A DNA stretch of 64,000 bases from Centroberyx gerrardi (Eukaryota > Chordata > Actinopteri > Beryciformes > Berycidae): NCBI RefSeq assembly GCF_048128805.1, contig NC_135999.1:17108690-17172689 (forward strand). Direction: 5' to 3'. Position numbers and translations under genes: made by a program. Shown here in pieces: positions 39,061 to 49,875 of this stretch. The notes beneath the pieces are model-generated. The model was not told the DNA's origin, did no database searches, and saw only the letters and a program-made list of their open reading frames with translations. Within the stretch, counting starts at the first letter, position 1; each line of letters starts with the position of its first letter.

Positions 39061-42000
39061 TTACAGTGCGGGCACTTTGCTGCCCTGCTTGTCCTTCTTG
39101 TGAGACTTATATCTCCTTGCTGTGGCTCTCTGGTTCCTCTGGGCGGCTGTCAGTCCATCAGCAGGTCCAGTTTCCAGCCTGGCCTGCTCCGTCTCAGGCT
39201 GTGGCTCTGCCTGCTCCTCCTCAGCGCCCAGGGCAGGCATGGCTCTCAGCCACTGCTGGTAGTAACCACGGAAACCATCGATGTGAACAAGATAGTTGTT
39301 TCTGGTCTTGTACTGGGATGGAGAGAGATAACAGGGAGAGGGATGAAAGGAAAGGAAGAGAAAGGGACAAAACAAATACAGGGTATCAGGAGAAAGGGAG
39401 AGGGGGGATGTGGAGCATGTGAAACACAATCATGAAATTGTTTATCTGCAGCTGAAGTGAATCTAAGGCTGCTGAAGCAAATCTATCTTCTGTTTCAAAA
39501 GCAGTTAAGCCCTAAACCCTACTTCCTGATCAGGCATCTGTTTAGTTACATGATACCCGGCGGACTCTGCTGTGCACTGACAGCCAAGTTAACCAACTTT
39601 TCCCTGCAAAGTGGTCATGTCTGTCCTCTCTTCTAAACTTTTAGGCACAATAAAAGCTGCACTTGTGATTTTCTTCCCCCCAGTTAGGATGAACAATACT
39701 CTCTTTGCACCAAAAATGTCAACATTGGCGGTAACATGAGCTGGCTAGCATATGTTATGTCTTTGTCTATCTTTAATAGGCTCCACACTATGGATGTGAT
39801 ATTTTTAAGTAAGTAATATTTTTAAGTAAGTAAAAGTATGACCATAATCACAGTGTCTGTTTTCTTTAAAGATCATTACTGTTAGTAGAGACTTTGCCAG
39901 TGACATTTAACAACACAACTTATTAAAACCCTACAAAGTATGGAATCATCAATAGCGCAGAACAAAATAAAAGCATCTAAACAGTTCGGAGTGAAAATGA
40001 GGCACAGAAACCACAACTAGTGACTGCCAGAATTTTTGGCAATGAAGAAAAGGGCTGAGTGTTTCGGCTCTCATCAGCTTCTGTAGATCTCAGGTACAAG
40101 GAACTTTGGGAAATCCTTTGCCTTCACTTCCTCTGAAGTTACCGTGCTTACCGAGTTTGCAGGTCCCTTGGCAATGATCAAAATCAAAACCTACTAACTG
40201 AATTTTTTTTCATACCGTTAAGAGTTTTGCACAGGTACAGCATGTACGGCTCGGTTGGAACGCAAGGTGAAACACACAACACACACAAACACGCACATAC
40301 GCATGCTCACCTGGTCATAGTTGGGTGGATATTGTGCAGCAAACTCCAGCTGTCTGATGATGACCTCGTTAGGCCACACCCCCATGTCAGTCATGCTTCT
40401 GAGGAGTGTCTTAAGGTAGACGTAATCCAGCCTCCGAGCTGCTCGGCCAATTAGAGTAGAGAACACATGGACGTTAGGCCTCAGTCCCGCCTCCTGCAAA
40501 AAACACAAAGGGCCAGGCCGATGAAGATGGAGGCCTTCTGTACTGACAGTTACGCTTATGGACTTCACCTACTACTACTACTACTACTAGTAAGAATAAG
40601 TGCTGATGTTTGGACACTTTGCACTGGTGATGAAGACGTGCATGAGGAGCAAGAGGTGAGAGGTCAAACCAGAAGACCAAAACCTCCATGCAGCTGTTCA
40701 ACAATTCATTTAGCGGTGTGTCCCATTCAGTTTTGGACTACCAGATTTCTGGGTCTGTTTATGAAGCAGGCTACTGGTTCAAACAACTTTAAGTGGTGAC
40801 TTCATACCATAGGGAAGTTTGATCAGTATAAATACACATCCATTAGTGTCTCCCATAGTCAGATACAAGACAGAACAGTTTGTTACACAGTTGTGTTCTA
40901 TTTCCCAATGTCGTACCTGTGTTTAGATAAATAGAAAATGAATGGGAATTAATGGAAAAGGCAAGTGTGACAGAATCCAGGATGGTTTTCTAGGGATCTA
41001 GCTGTACATTGGTATATTACAAATATGTCCTGGTTTTCTGTTTTTTACCTGTGGAAGGTGTTCATTAACTGAACTGTTCTCAACCATAAAAATAACATGT
41101 TAATTCTTAATTTAACAGGTATTCTCCCTTAAATACTGAAGCCACTGATGTGTGTGTCATCACCTCCATATCTTTCAGCAGCTGCAGACCGTCCCTCTGT
41201 CGCTCACAGCCCAGTGCGAGGCTGCCATACGTCTGTACGTCCACATTTACATGTCGCTGTTGCATCACACGCACCACAGCCTGGAAAAAGAAAGGAGAAT
41301 ACAAAAATATGCACACACTCTTATGCAAAAAAGATGTCAAGAAAGACCCTATCTTGGTTTGGTTGAGGGTGGGTGAGTGTTTGTGTACCTTTGCCCCATC
41401 CAGGTCACCAGCTCTGGCTGCTCGGCGAATCACAGAGTTGAAGAACGCTGTATCAAGCTTCACTTTGTGCTGCTTGGCAACCGTCAGAAGCATCCGCAGG
41501 GATTGGGCGCCTGGTTCCATTGTATCAGCCAACAGGGTTAGGGTTCTGAGGTCTGGACTGAGTCCATTAACCGCCATCTTCTCCAGGAAGCCTTTGGCCC
41601 CTCCTATCAGGGCAAGCCTATCAAATGCTCCATTCACAGCACCAAGGGAAACCACACCGCCCCTTTTCCCCTCAAAAAGGTCCAGTAGGCTAGGAGGCTC
41701 AGAATTGGCCACTAACTCACAAGATAGCGAGACATTTGCCATTTCCCTGACCGGTACCAAATGGGTTGAGTCTTGTCTGCTATACGCCTCCATATCTGCT
41801 GCTGGGACGACCACAGCGTCTCTGTCGTCACTGCTGCCGGGGCCACAGAGGCTGTCGTCTTGGCGACAGAGTCTGTCGCTGTGTTGACCAGGCTGAAGAA
41901 ACAACTGCCTCTCCAGGAGGTCGATGTCTATTGGATCCCTCAGTCCTGACTTTGGCTTCACATTCGCCATGTCTTCTCTCCCTTTCTGGTACGTCCAATC

Positions 42001-43964
42001 AGGTCTCAGCAGCAGGTCTGTGGCCAGGCTAGGATCACCCATCCCACAATCCCTGGCAGTTCGCAAGAGCAAGGTGTAATTCTTAGAGTCTGGACGAATC
42101 CCTGACCTCAGCATCTGGCGCCAAACCTAAAACAAACACACAATTAGACTCAATCTCCAAAAACCCACACAAAACTAGTTAGATGCATGTAAACGTGTGA
42201 CGTGTCTACCTGTAGAGCCAGTCTGAACCCTGTGTCTTTGTCCTTCAGACATCCCATCAGCAGGTAGTGAAATGTCTCCTGAGTTACAGCATGGCGATTC
42301 TGCAGCATCTCCTACACACAAACACAAACATATGTGTATAGACAAATCTAAAACAATTCAGGGCATCAGTCCTTCATACGAATCATATACACACACACAC
42401 ATACACACAAGTCGTACCCTGAGTGTGTGAATACAGGCTTGAAGGTGATTGGTGACGGCGTGCGTCTTGAGAAGGGCGTGGTATGTGATGTTACTCAGGC
42501 GGTAGTTTTTGCGACGGAGTTCTTGCTCCAACTGCAGCGCTTGCTGAAGACCCGCTTGTTTCCATGGTGACTCAGCACAGGCATTGAAGAGAGCAGTGTA
42601 TGTGGCGTCTGTGGCAACCAGACCTCGCTTCTTCATCTGGAAGACACACACACACACACATACAGTACATATGTACATACTTACTTACTACACAACTTGA
42701 GGAGGTGTGTTCATGTGTTTGTGCATAAAGTGTCTACCAAAAACTTTACACATGTAATTATGTAACTGTCAAGGTCATAAAGTGAAATAAAAACAAAAAC
42801 AAGACTTTGAGAAAAAACTAAAACCGAGCTAAAACTATCTTGTCTACTTATAAAACTAAAATAAAATAAAAATATATGTGAAATGTTTTTAGTTTTTGTC
42901 TTTTTGTATATATGGAGCGTCAAACAGAATGAATTTCAGGGGAAATAATTTGTGGCTACATTCACTGAACACTAATTGAAAAATGAATGTAAATACATTT
43001 TTAAAAAAATATGATTTATTGTTCGTATCACACAATACCTGTTGTAAGTGTATACAAAATACCTGTTCTGAACTTCTATCATTATGCTTTTAAAAAACGC
43101 CAAGCCTACCAAAAATACTGAAACTAAATAAAAACTCAACTAAAACCACTAAACCCCCACTGAAAACTAACTGAAACTAAACTGAATTTGAAATATAAAT
43201 AAAACCTACATAAAAAATAAAAGATAATGAAAAATCTCCAACTATAATAACCCTGGTGAGTGTTTCCATACATCATTATAGAGTTTGAAGGCCTTTTTGA
43301 GGTGTCCAGCACGACCACAGCCTCCTATCAGCACAGTGTAGTTGTACTCCTGTGGCTGCAGCCTCTCTCCTCTCAGCATGTCTCTGTGGAACAGATCCAG
43401 AGCCTCCTGCAGCTGAGGGAGAGGAGGAGAAAAATGTAAACAACAGAAAACAAGGAGGAAGAGGAGCAAAGTGACACAGACATAACAGTCAGTCAGACCA
43501 ACCTTATTCCCCTTGATCAGTTGCTTGCACTGTAAGAAGTACCAGTAAGGTGTGTTTCCCCTCCCGAACTTGGGTTTAACCGGGTCTCCCTCCTCCTCCT
43601 CCTCCTCCTCTTCCTCCTCTTGGTGTCGCAGATTCTGGATGTCTGGGCTGCTTTTGCGGAAAAACCTCCTGGAGGATAAATCAGCAGACAGCGGGCCGAA
43701 GCGGAGGCCTTCCCCGGATGGGTCGCTCTCTGCCGGGCCGGTCGGGGCTGTGGGAGAGGCCGAGATGTCCTCCACGTTTCCTCGGGAAGCTGCGGAGAAG
43801 GACACGGGTCTGGTGAGAGGCAACAACCAGGGAGGCGGTGTGAGGATCCTGGATGACCGGGTGGTGGATGAGTTCCTCGCCGGGTAAACGAGGGACAATC
43901 TGGCAACACGGGCCGAGACTTTCCCCCCGTTTCGCACGCACGAACAGGCGACAGACGTTAACAT
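39061..43964 (-). CDS. ptcd1: Pentatricopeptide repeat-containing protein 1, mitochondrial
   Basis: Mitochondrial matrix RNA-binding PPR protein involved in leucine-tRNA levels and 16S rRNA handling. Exons 43503-43964, 43272-43412, 42418-42636, 42210-42311, 41389-42126, 41164-41280, 40311-40493 and 39061-39312 are all phase 0 and give 737 residues (human 700). The start is the first ATG after an in-frame GTG; the N terminus ([20 protein letters not shown]) is basic and free of acid, as expected for a mitochondrial presequence. A run of twelve Glu at about 118-129 precedes [21 protein letters not shown] units include [35 protein letters not shown] and [11 protein letters not shown]. The C-terminal block [15 protein letters not shown] is nearly identical to human. 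The large exon also carries a lineage-specific Asp/Ser-rich insert. It shares a divergent promoter region with the PRY-SPRY gene. Confidence 0.96.
42765..43255 (-). mobile_element. Nonautonomous DNA element in ptcd1 intron 2
   Basis: On the minus strand it starts CCAGGGTTATTATAG and continues with AGTTTTAGTTTCAGT-type subrepeats, a pattern common in fish genomes. It occupies most of intron 2. The far end is poorly defined, so the boundary near 42765 is approximate. Confidence 0.5.
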
Positions 43965-44455
43965 CTTCTCTGACTTCTCTGACTTTACCAGGCTAACCAA
44001 TCTCACGTTGTCAAGCTAGCTAGCTAGCAAGGTAGTACGCACGGTGTGTTTACGGTGACAAGACCTGAATAGTCGATATCAGAGCCGATATTTAAAGAGC
44101 CAGCCTGGTCGTTGGGAGGAAATCAGGAGGCCATAATTTGAGAAATTTCATTGAATACTCTTTAGTTTACATGAGCGGTTTATCAAAAGCAACATCCAGT
44201 AAGATTTAGGCAGCCTGCAGCTGGTTGACTACATCTGTGATGGATTAGTACACCTGTCGGATTGCAGATCGCTAATCACTGCCCCCAACTGGTCATAGGT
44301 CATTTTTGCGTTTCCTTCTGGGGTGAAACAAGGTAAAGAGACAGTCAGGTGGAGAGAAGAGTGAAGAAGAGTCTGATTGATGTAAAAGAGTCAAAGTTGT
44401 GATATTCGACCTAGTAAAATAGGACTTATACTTCCTGGATAAAAGCTTTACAGCA
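43965..44455. promoter_or_regulatory. Divergent promoter region, ptcd1 / PRY-SPRY gene
   Basis: 491 bp separate the two start codons on opposite strands. It contains the GCTAGCTAGCTAGC motif at 44013-44030 beside ptcd1. No TATA box was recognised, so a bidirectional promoter is likely but inferred. Confidence 0.45.
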
Positions 44456-44517
44456 ATGGAACACCAAGTCGGAGCAGACTACAGACCCACAGACTCCTCT
44501 TCCTCTCTGGTAAAAGT

Positions 44518-44591
<74 letters not shown>

Positions 44592-46775
44592 CGTGTGCGT
44601 GCGTGCGTGCGTGCCCGTGCGTGCGTGCCCAGCCCATTTAACCCAGTTGAACCAGTATTTGACAGTATGATCTAAAGTTTCATATCATAATGTTCAGAAG
44701 TACTCTTGATGAATTTGACTTGTAGATGGAAATAAGTGTATATTTTAGCTTTCGTGGCCCATTATCTGTTAAAACTCAGATGTCTTTCACTTCAGCAAAC
44801 AAAATGCACCTTTTAATAATTTTATTTTACTCAAAGATATGTTCTCCTAGTAATTATGCATAGATACAATTAGTGGAACTACCTACAGCACATTTTCATC
44901 TCTCTTAATATGTTTTTATAAGAATTTATAAGCAGATTTATAGTTGGTGTTTACAGTTGGTGTTTATATTCAACTTCTGAGCAGCAGTGCAAACTTCCAG
45001 AGTGTACAGCAAAACAAAATTATTTCACACAACTTTCTCAATACTTAGGTCACCCACTTTCTATTTATGGCCTGTGGCTACAACAGTTATGATTGGGCAA
45101 ATTGGACCGATACGCCGAGCTGAAAACCAGAGAACCAAGACTAATCTGCTAGCTGCTGCTCCAGTCACAGTGAAACGGAGACGGTCTTGGTGGCTGCATA
45201 TAATGTCTGTCTGAGCTTTTACATCCAAGTGAGCTTGATTTTGTGGTGCTGCTATCAGTTTCAAAACAGAAAACCTACCCTGATCCCCAGAAAATCCTCC
45301 TGCATATTGCCACAGGCACATTTCCCATCTTTTGGAGCTGATTCTTTTTGGAGCTTGTCATCTGCAAACTTTTCTCTCTTCTTTATGTTTAATAGCAGAT
45401 ATTTATTTGGTGAGTCACACAGAGCAACACATTACACACGACTTATGCAATATAACAATACTAATTTTATAGGTCCCAGGCTTTGACCCAGACCAGCTGG
45501 TGCCACCCTCCTGTCCTGTGGCCACGCCTCCTCCTGGTACAGAGCAAACACACCCAGAAACTAGAAATCCACCAACAGCACACAAGACTTAGTCCTTACA
45601 AACATTTCACATATAAGCATGTTTCATGTTTGGCAGAAATTCTGTCCCAGAGTTTCATGTACTTTTAAAGATTATACATATACAGCATACTTGATAAACC
45701 GAGACCCTGTGTTTGTATGTTCATACAACTTTTTTGTTTTTTTGTTCTCTTTGTCTGTTGTGAAACTAGCAGATGTTTCGCTGCCAGCAGAGCCCAAGAC
45801 CAGAGCTGACTTCTTGAAATGTAATAAATAAATTTATCTTGAAGTAGTACACAGTCTCTCTCTCTGCTGATACTCTCCACAAATCCCTAGACAGAAAAAG
45901 AAGCAGAAACAAATAGTAGTGGTGACATAGTGTCATGTGAATTCTTGCGGCTTGCAATTAAATTTTTAGGATTTGTCTTAAGCAAACAGTGGAGAACCCA
46001 GGTAAACTCACTGTTCAGAAGCAAGTTTTAGAATTGGCTCGATTGAGAGTCCTGCTGTATTACTGTATGTATGCATTGTATTTCTGTAATGTATTTCTAT
46101 CTGTAATGTGTTGATGTAGGCCTATAAAAGTTCACCCAGACTGTCTGAACCAACTCATCCATTTGGCTTTAGCTGTATAAGTGAGGGAGAGATTCATCAG
46201 GCTTTATATCTTTCTGTCTGTCCATTTCTTTCTCTAATTTGCTCTCTCCTCTCCCAGACTCCTGCCGGCTCACGCTGGACTCCAACACAGCATACAGAGA
46301 GCTGCGTCTGTCGGAGGGGAACAGGAAGGTGGAGATGATGGATATAGTCCAGTTGTATCCGGAAAGCCCAGAGAGGTTCTCTCACCTGTATCAGGTGCTG
46401 TGTGAACAGGCTCTGACTGGACGCTGTTACTGGGAGGTGGAGTGGAGCGGCTCTATTGAAATAGCAGTCGCGTATAAAGGTCTCGGCAGAACGGCCTATT
46501 ACCACGAGTGTGCGTTTGGGTGCAACGACAAGTCCTGGAGTTTAGACTTGAATGAAAACGCTAAATGTTTCAGACACGGTGACGTCGAGACTGAAGTGCC
46601 GGACCCCCAGTCCTCCAGAGTGGGAGTGTTCCTGGACCACAAGGCGGGCACTCTGTCCTTCTACAGCATCTCTGACACGATGACGCTGCTCCACACAGTC
46701 CAGACCACCTTCACTGAGCCGCTCTATCCCGGGCTCTGGGTTGCAGACAGTGCTGAGCTGTGTGAACTGGAGTAG
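44456..46775 (+). CDS. PRY-SPRY (B30.2) domain protein without RING or B-box
   Basis: Exons 44456-44509, 45473-45536, 45770-45820 and 46258-46775 join in phase to 228 residues. The first 56 residues are low complexity (MEHQVGADYRPTDSSSSL, then a Pro-rich FDPDQLVPPSCPVATPPP). They are followed by ADVSLPAEPKTRADFLK, the linker that precedes PRY-SPRY domains in many fish TRIM and NLR-family proteins. The PRY part has LDSNTAYRELRLSEGNRKV. The SPRY part has LTGRCYWEVEWSG, DKSWSLDL and VGVFLDHKAGTLSFYS, the three classical SPRY motifs. No RING, B-box, coiled coil, NACHT or membrane segment is present, so this is a stand-alone B30.2 protein, probably a protein-binding module or an immune-related adaptor (inference). 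Missing upstream exons cannot be excluded. A hAT MITE starts 24 bp after the stop. Confidence 0.8.
44520..44630 (+). repeat. (GT)n / (GCGT)n microsatellite
   Basis: About 68 bp of GT followed by GCGT-type repeats, starting 10 bp after the donor of exon 1 of the PRY-SPRY gene. The alternating purine-pyrimidine composition can adopt Z-DNA. Confidence 0.95.
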
Positions 46776-46798
46776 AGGTCCGTCCTGTGTCTTAAGGC

Positions 46799-47342
46799 CA
46801 GGGTCGGGGTCAATTCATGAATGAACTCATCAACCTCAGTTCAACTGAGGAATTGGAATTGGAATTTACAAACACCTACAGGAAACAGAATTGGAATTGA
46901 ATTGGAATTTCAGGAAGTTACATTTAATTCAATGAAATTCTGTGAAATTCCATGTTTTTTCTTACCACATATCTGAGATTACACTTAGTGTTATATATTA
47001 TCAATACTGAATATCATAAAATGTTAAAGGAACCTTTCAGGTGCTATTTGATGCATAACATGCAATCATAATACATACATTATGACTGAATGTATTTGAT
47101 TTGTTGAACTGTCTTTTATTTGATTCATAATGTTTGATTTCTAATGTTTAACAAGTCAGGACAAGCTCTCTTAGAAGTGGAATTTAATGGAATTTAATGG
47201 AATTCAATTCTGTTTCCTGTCATTCCAATTCAATTCCAATTCTGTTTCCTTAGAGCTGGGTGAATTTCCAATTCCAACTCCAGGAATTTAATTGGAATTT
47301 ACCATGCATTCTCAATTCAATTCATGAATGGCCCCGACCCTG
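46799..47342. mobile_element. Nonautonomous hAT element
   Basis: Ends are CAGGGTCGGGGTCAATTCAT and, inverted, CAGGGTCGGGGCCATTCATG. The flanks CTTAAGGC (46791-46798) and ATTAAGGC (47343-47350) are an 8-bp target duplication with one mismatch. The interior is made of AATTGGAATT-like subrepeats in both orientations, so the element could fold into a long hairpin. It does not code for a transposase. Confidence 0.85.
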
Positions 47343-47350
47343 ATTAAGGC

Positions 47351-49430
47351 AATAATTCATGGGTGACAGTGGAGATTCGTATTATTGCTTTCAGCAGCAG
47401 TCTGGGTTGGTAAATGGGACAAAATGTTAACATGTTAACACACATAATGGGCTACAGATAAAATAAGGCTTTGATTCGCAGCAGTCAGCGGCTTCTTTAG
47501 GACTCAAAGATACAGACTAGCAATTTTAATGCTCAAAATCATGCTACTTTAATTCTGTCAGATAATATTCTCTTACACACTATGTCAAATCACAATACAA
47601 ATTCTGTATCTTTAAAGAATAAGTTGCAGTTTCATTTTACATTTGAATCAGTGGAGTTGAAAGTGAATCGGTTTTGTTGAATGTAGGTTTCAGATTTGTC
47701 ACAATTCTATATGACTCTATATAATTAAAATAAATTAATAAATTAAAATGTATTTATTTATGTATTATGTATTTTAATTCAGATAAACAAATGAAAATAT
47801 AATTGATGAGTACTTTATTTAAAAAAATACTTATTCATTTGTTTTCCTTATATTTTACATCTTTGCCAATGTGCAAAATGAATTATTTGTTTCTTAACTT
47901 TTCTGTTTATTAAAAAATTACACAACCTCCTGATCAGCATGCCCAGCTTCATATATTGGCTAAATCACCATTAAAACATGTAATACTGTAGTTTGGTTGG
48001 TCCACAGCTACAGTCCTCCACGGTTGAGGACTAACAGATTACATATGATGGAAATAGAATAATTGGATCACAAAAAACTGTGGTGCAATTCCACTGTAAA
48101 AAAAAATAAAAATAAAGGATCCAATTGCAAATACTTGAAAAAAAAAATTATTTGAAGGATTTTCCTCAGACATGCTTGAAGGGTATAGAAGACATTTTGA
48201 TTGAGATAAAGCGATGGTTTTCAAAGTGCCGTCACAGGACTCCCACCTCTTGGCAGTAGTCCCTGTCAACATTTTCTCAGATGGGTTATGTCAAGTAAAA
48301 TGTATAAAACTGATACCATCCTCTCACTGCTGAACCTCTGATATACTGCATGTTTCCAGAGAAGGCAGGAACCCGTGTCCTGGAGTGATGTGAACATTTC
48401 TTCTTGGCATTTAACACCATTCACCTCCAGATTTTAGCAAACAGACTGCAGGAACATTTTGAACTGGATGGTAACTGATTGGCTGGACTACTAGTTTCTT
48501 GACAGGAAGAAAGAAAGAGTACTGTTCTCTCTCTTCTCTACATCATACACACACACACAGTGGATGAGGCAACCCGACCCTCACACCTTGATCAGAGGAG
48601 AGGAGGTTGACGCTGTGTAGGAGAGCAAATACTTCTGACTCATCGATGACAGTAAACTCTCTAAGGATCTGTGTTCTTAAGCCATGTTGAAGAAGGGATA
48701 TACTATATATATATATACTGTCAGGAAACTCAACATTGTCCATGTGGATCACGCCATCATGGTCATAATCTACAGGGATTTCACTGAGACTATTCTGTGC
48801 TATGGTTTGATCTGCTGTATGGTTTTCTAATCTAATCTAAACTTTGAGTCTCTGCTTTAAGAGGCGGCATTCAGAGCAAACGTTACTGGATCACAAACTC
48901 CTTTATATTGACATAACTCTTACCATCCATCAAAAGGTGCAATTTTCTCACTGGTATACAAGAACATTAAAGTGAACTATATACGTTTACCTTTGAGTAC
49001 ATTTAATAGAAGGTACTTAAAATTAAGTAGAATTTTGAACTTGGCAATTTATCAGAGTACTAATCTGTAAATCACGTTTACTTGTATAAATAGTAACATA
49101 AACAGCCACACTGAAACAATAAATGAAAATGCTAAATTAAAATTCTGCCTTTACTAAGTAGTTGTGTAGGCACCGTCAGAAAATGGAGGATTGGGTCACA
49201 GAATCCCAAACTATAACCACCACCACCAACACTACACTATTGCTATGTATCTGTAGTGGTAAATAAAAGTGATATTGTGGCATGAATAGACATATCGTAG
49301 ACAGCCAGGTGTTAAAAATAATTCACATGGAGTTTATTACAACATCATCTGATTCAGATCCTCTGTACAAAGGTTTAGAACATAGAGAACGTCTCATATT
49401 CTATTTTTTTGGCACTTATTTTCAGTGCAA
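47351..49430. other. Spacer between the PRY-SPRY gene and fbxl18
   Basis: AT-rich, without a gene. A decayed non-LTR retrotransposon stretch lies at about 48370-48840, and a SINE follows at 49437. Confidence 0.5.
48370..48840 (+). mobile_element. Decayed non-LTR retrotransposon (reverse transcriptase end)
   Basis: Broken frames read NTIHLQILANRL, then WTTSFLTGRKK, then HADHAIMVIIYRDFTETILCY. Their order matches the FNTI..LL..KL / W..SFLTGR.Q / Y.S..ES.L.. pattern in fish Rex1-like reverse transcriptases. Several stops and frame changes mark it as dead. Confidence 0.45.
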
Positions 49431-49436
49431 TTCAAA

Positions 49437-49665
49437 GCAGCTGGGTGGTGTAACAAGTAGGGAGACCGTCCTTTAACTGGAAAGCCCAGGTTCAAGTCCC
49501 ATATCAGCAAGCATCCACCCTGCTGAAGTGTCCTTGAGCAAAACACTGAATCCCTACCAGCTCCAAGGGTGCTGATCTGTAGCTGACCCTGACCTCTGAC
49601 CTCCCTGTGGAAGGGGGCCGAAAAGAGAATTTCCCTGTGTAGACCAACATCACAGTATCACAAAA
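49437..49665 (+). mobile_element. tRNA-derived SINE
   Basis: A tRNA-like head (CTGGGTGGTGTAAC ... GGTTCAAGTCCC, the latter a pol III B box at 49489-49500) is followed by TGTCCTTGAGCAAAACACTG, the conserved core seen in fish V-SINE/HE1-type elements. The 3' end is approximate. Confidence 0.75.
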
Positions 49666-49875
49666 AATGTAACATGCATTTCCAATATATTGCTGTAGAA
49701 CCAGCCTGTAACAGTGGGAGACATAACAGATCACACAGTCAGAATTCACTGAGCAGACGACCTGTCAATCAATCTTTGACAGATCGGTTGTGAATTTTCT
49801 TTTCTGGTAGGAAACCAGCCTGACTCGCCAGCTGTTGAGCACCACAGTCACATCGAAAACCTCTGGCAGAGAGTG

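Noticed and set aside
39037-39435. 132-codon plus-strand frame
   Set aside because: Antisense of the last ptcd1 exon, which is well supported on the minus strand.
43965-44006. Upstream in-frame GTG for ptcd1
   Set aside because: Non-ATG; the first ATG at 43962-43964 gives a good mitochondrial presequence.
44520-44630. CRISPR-like or regulatory repeat array
   Set aside because: A simple GT/GCGT microsatellite without spacers.
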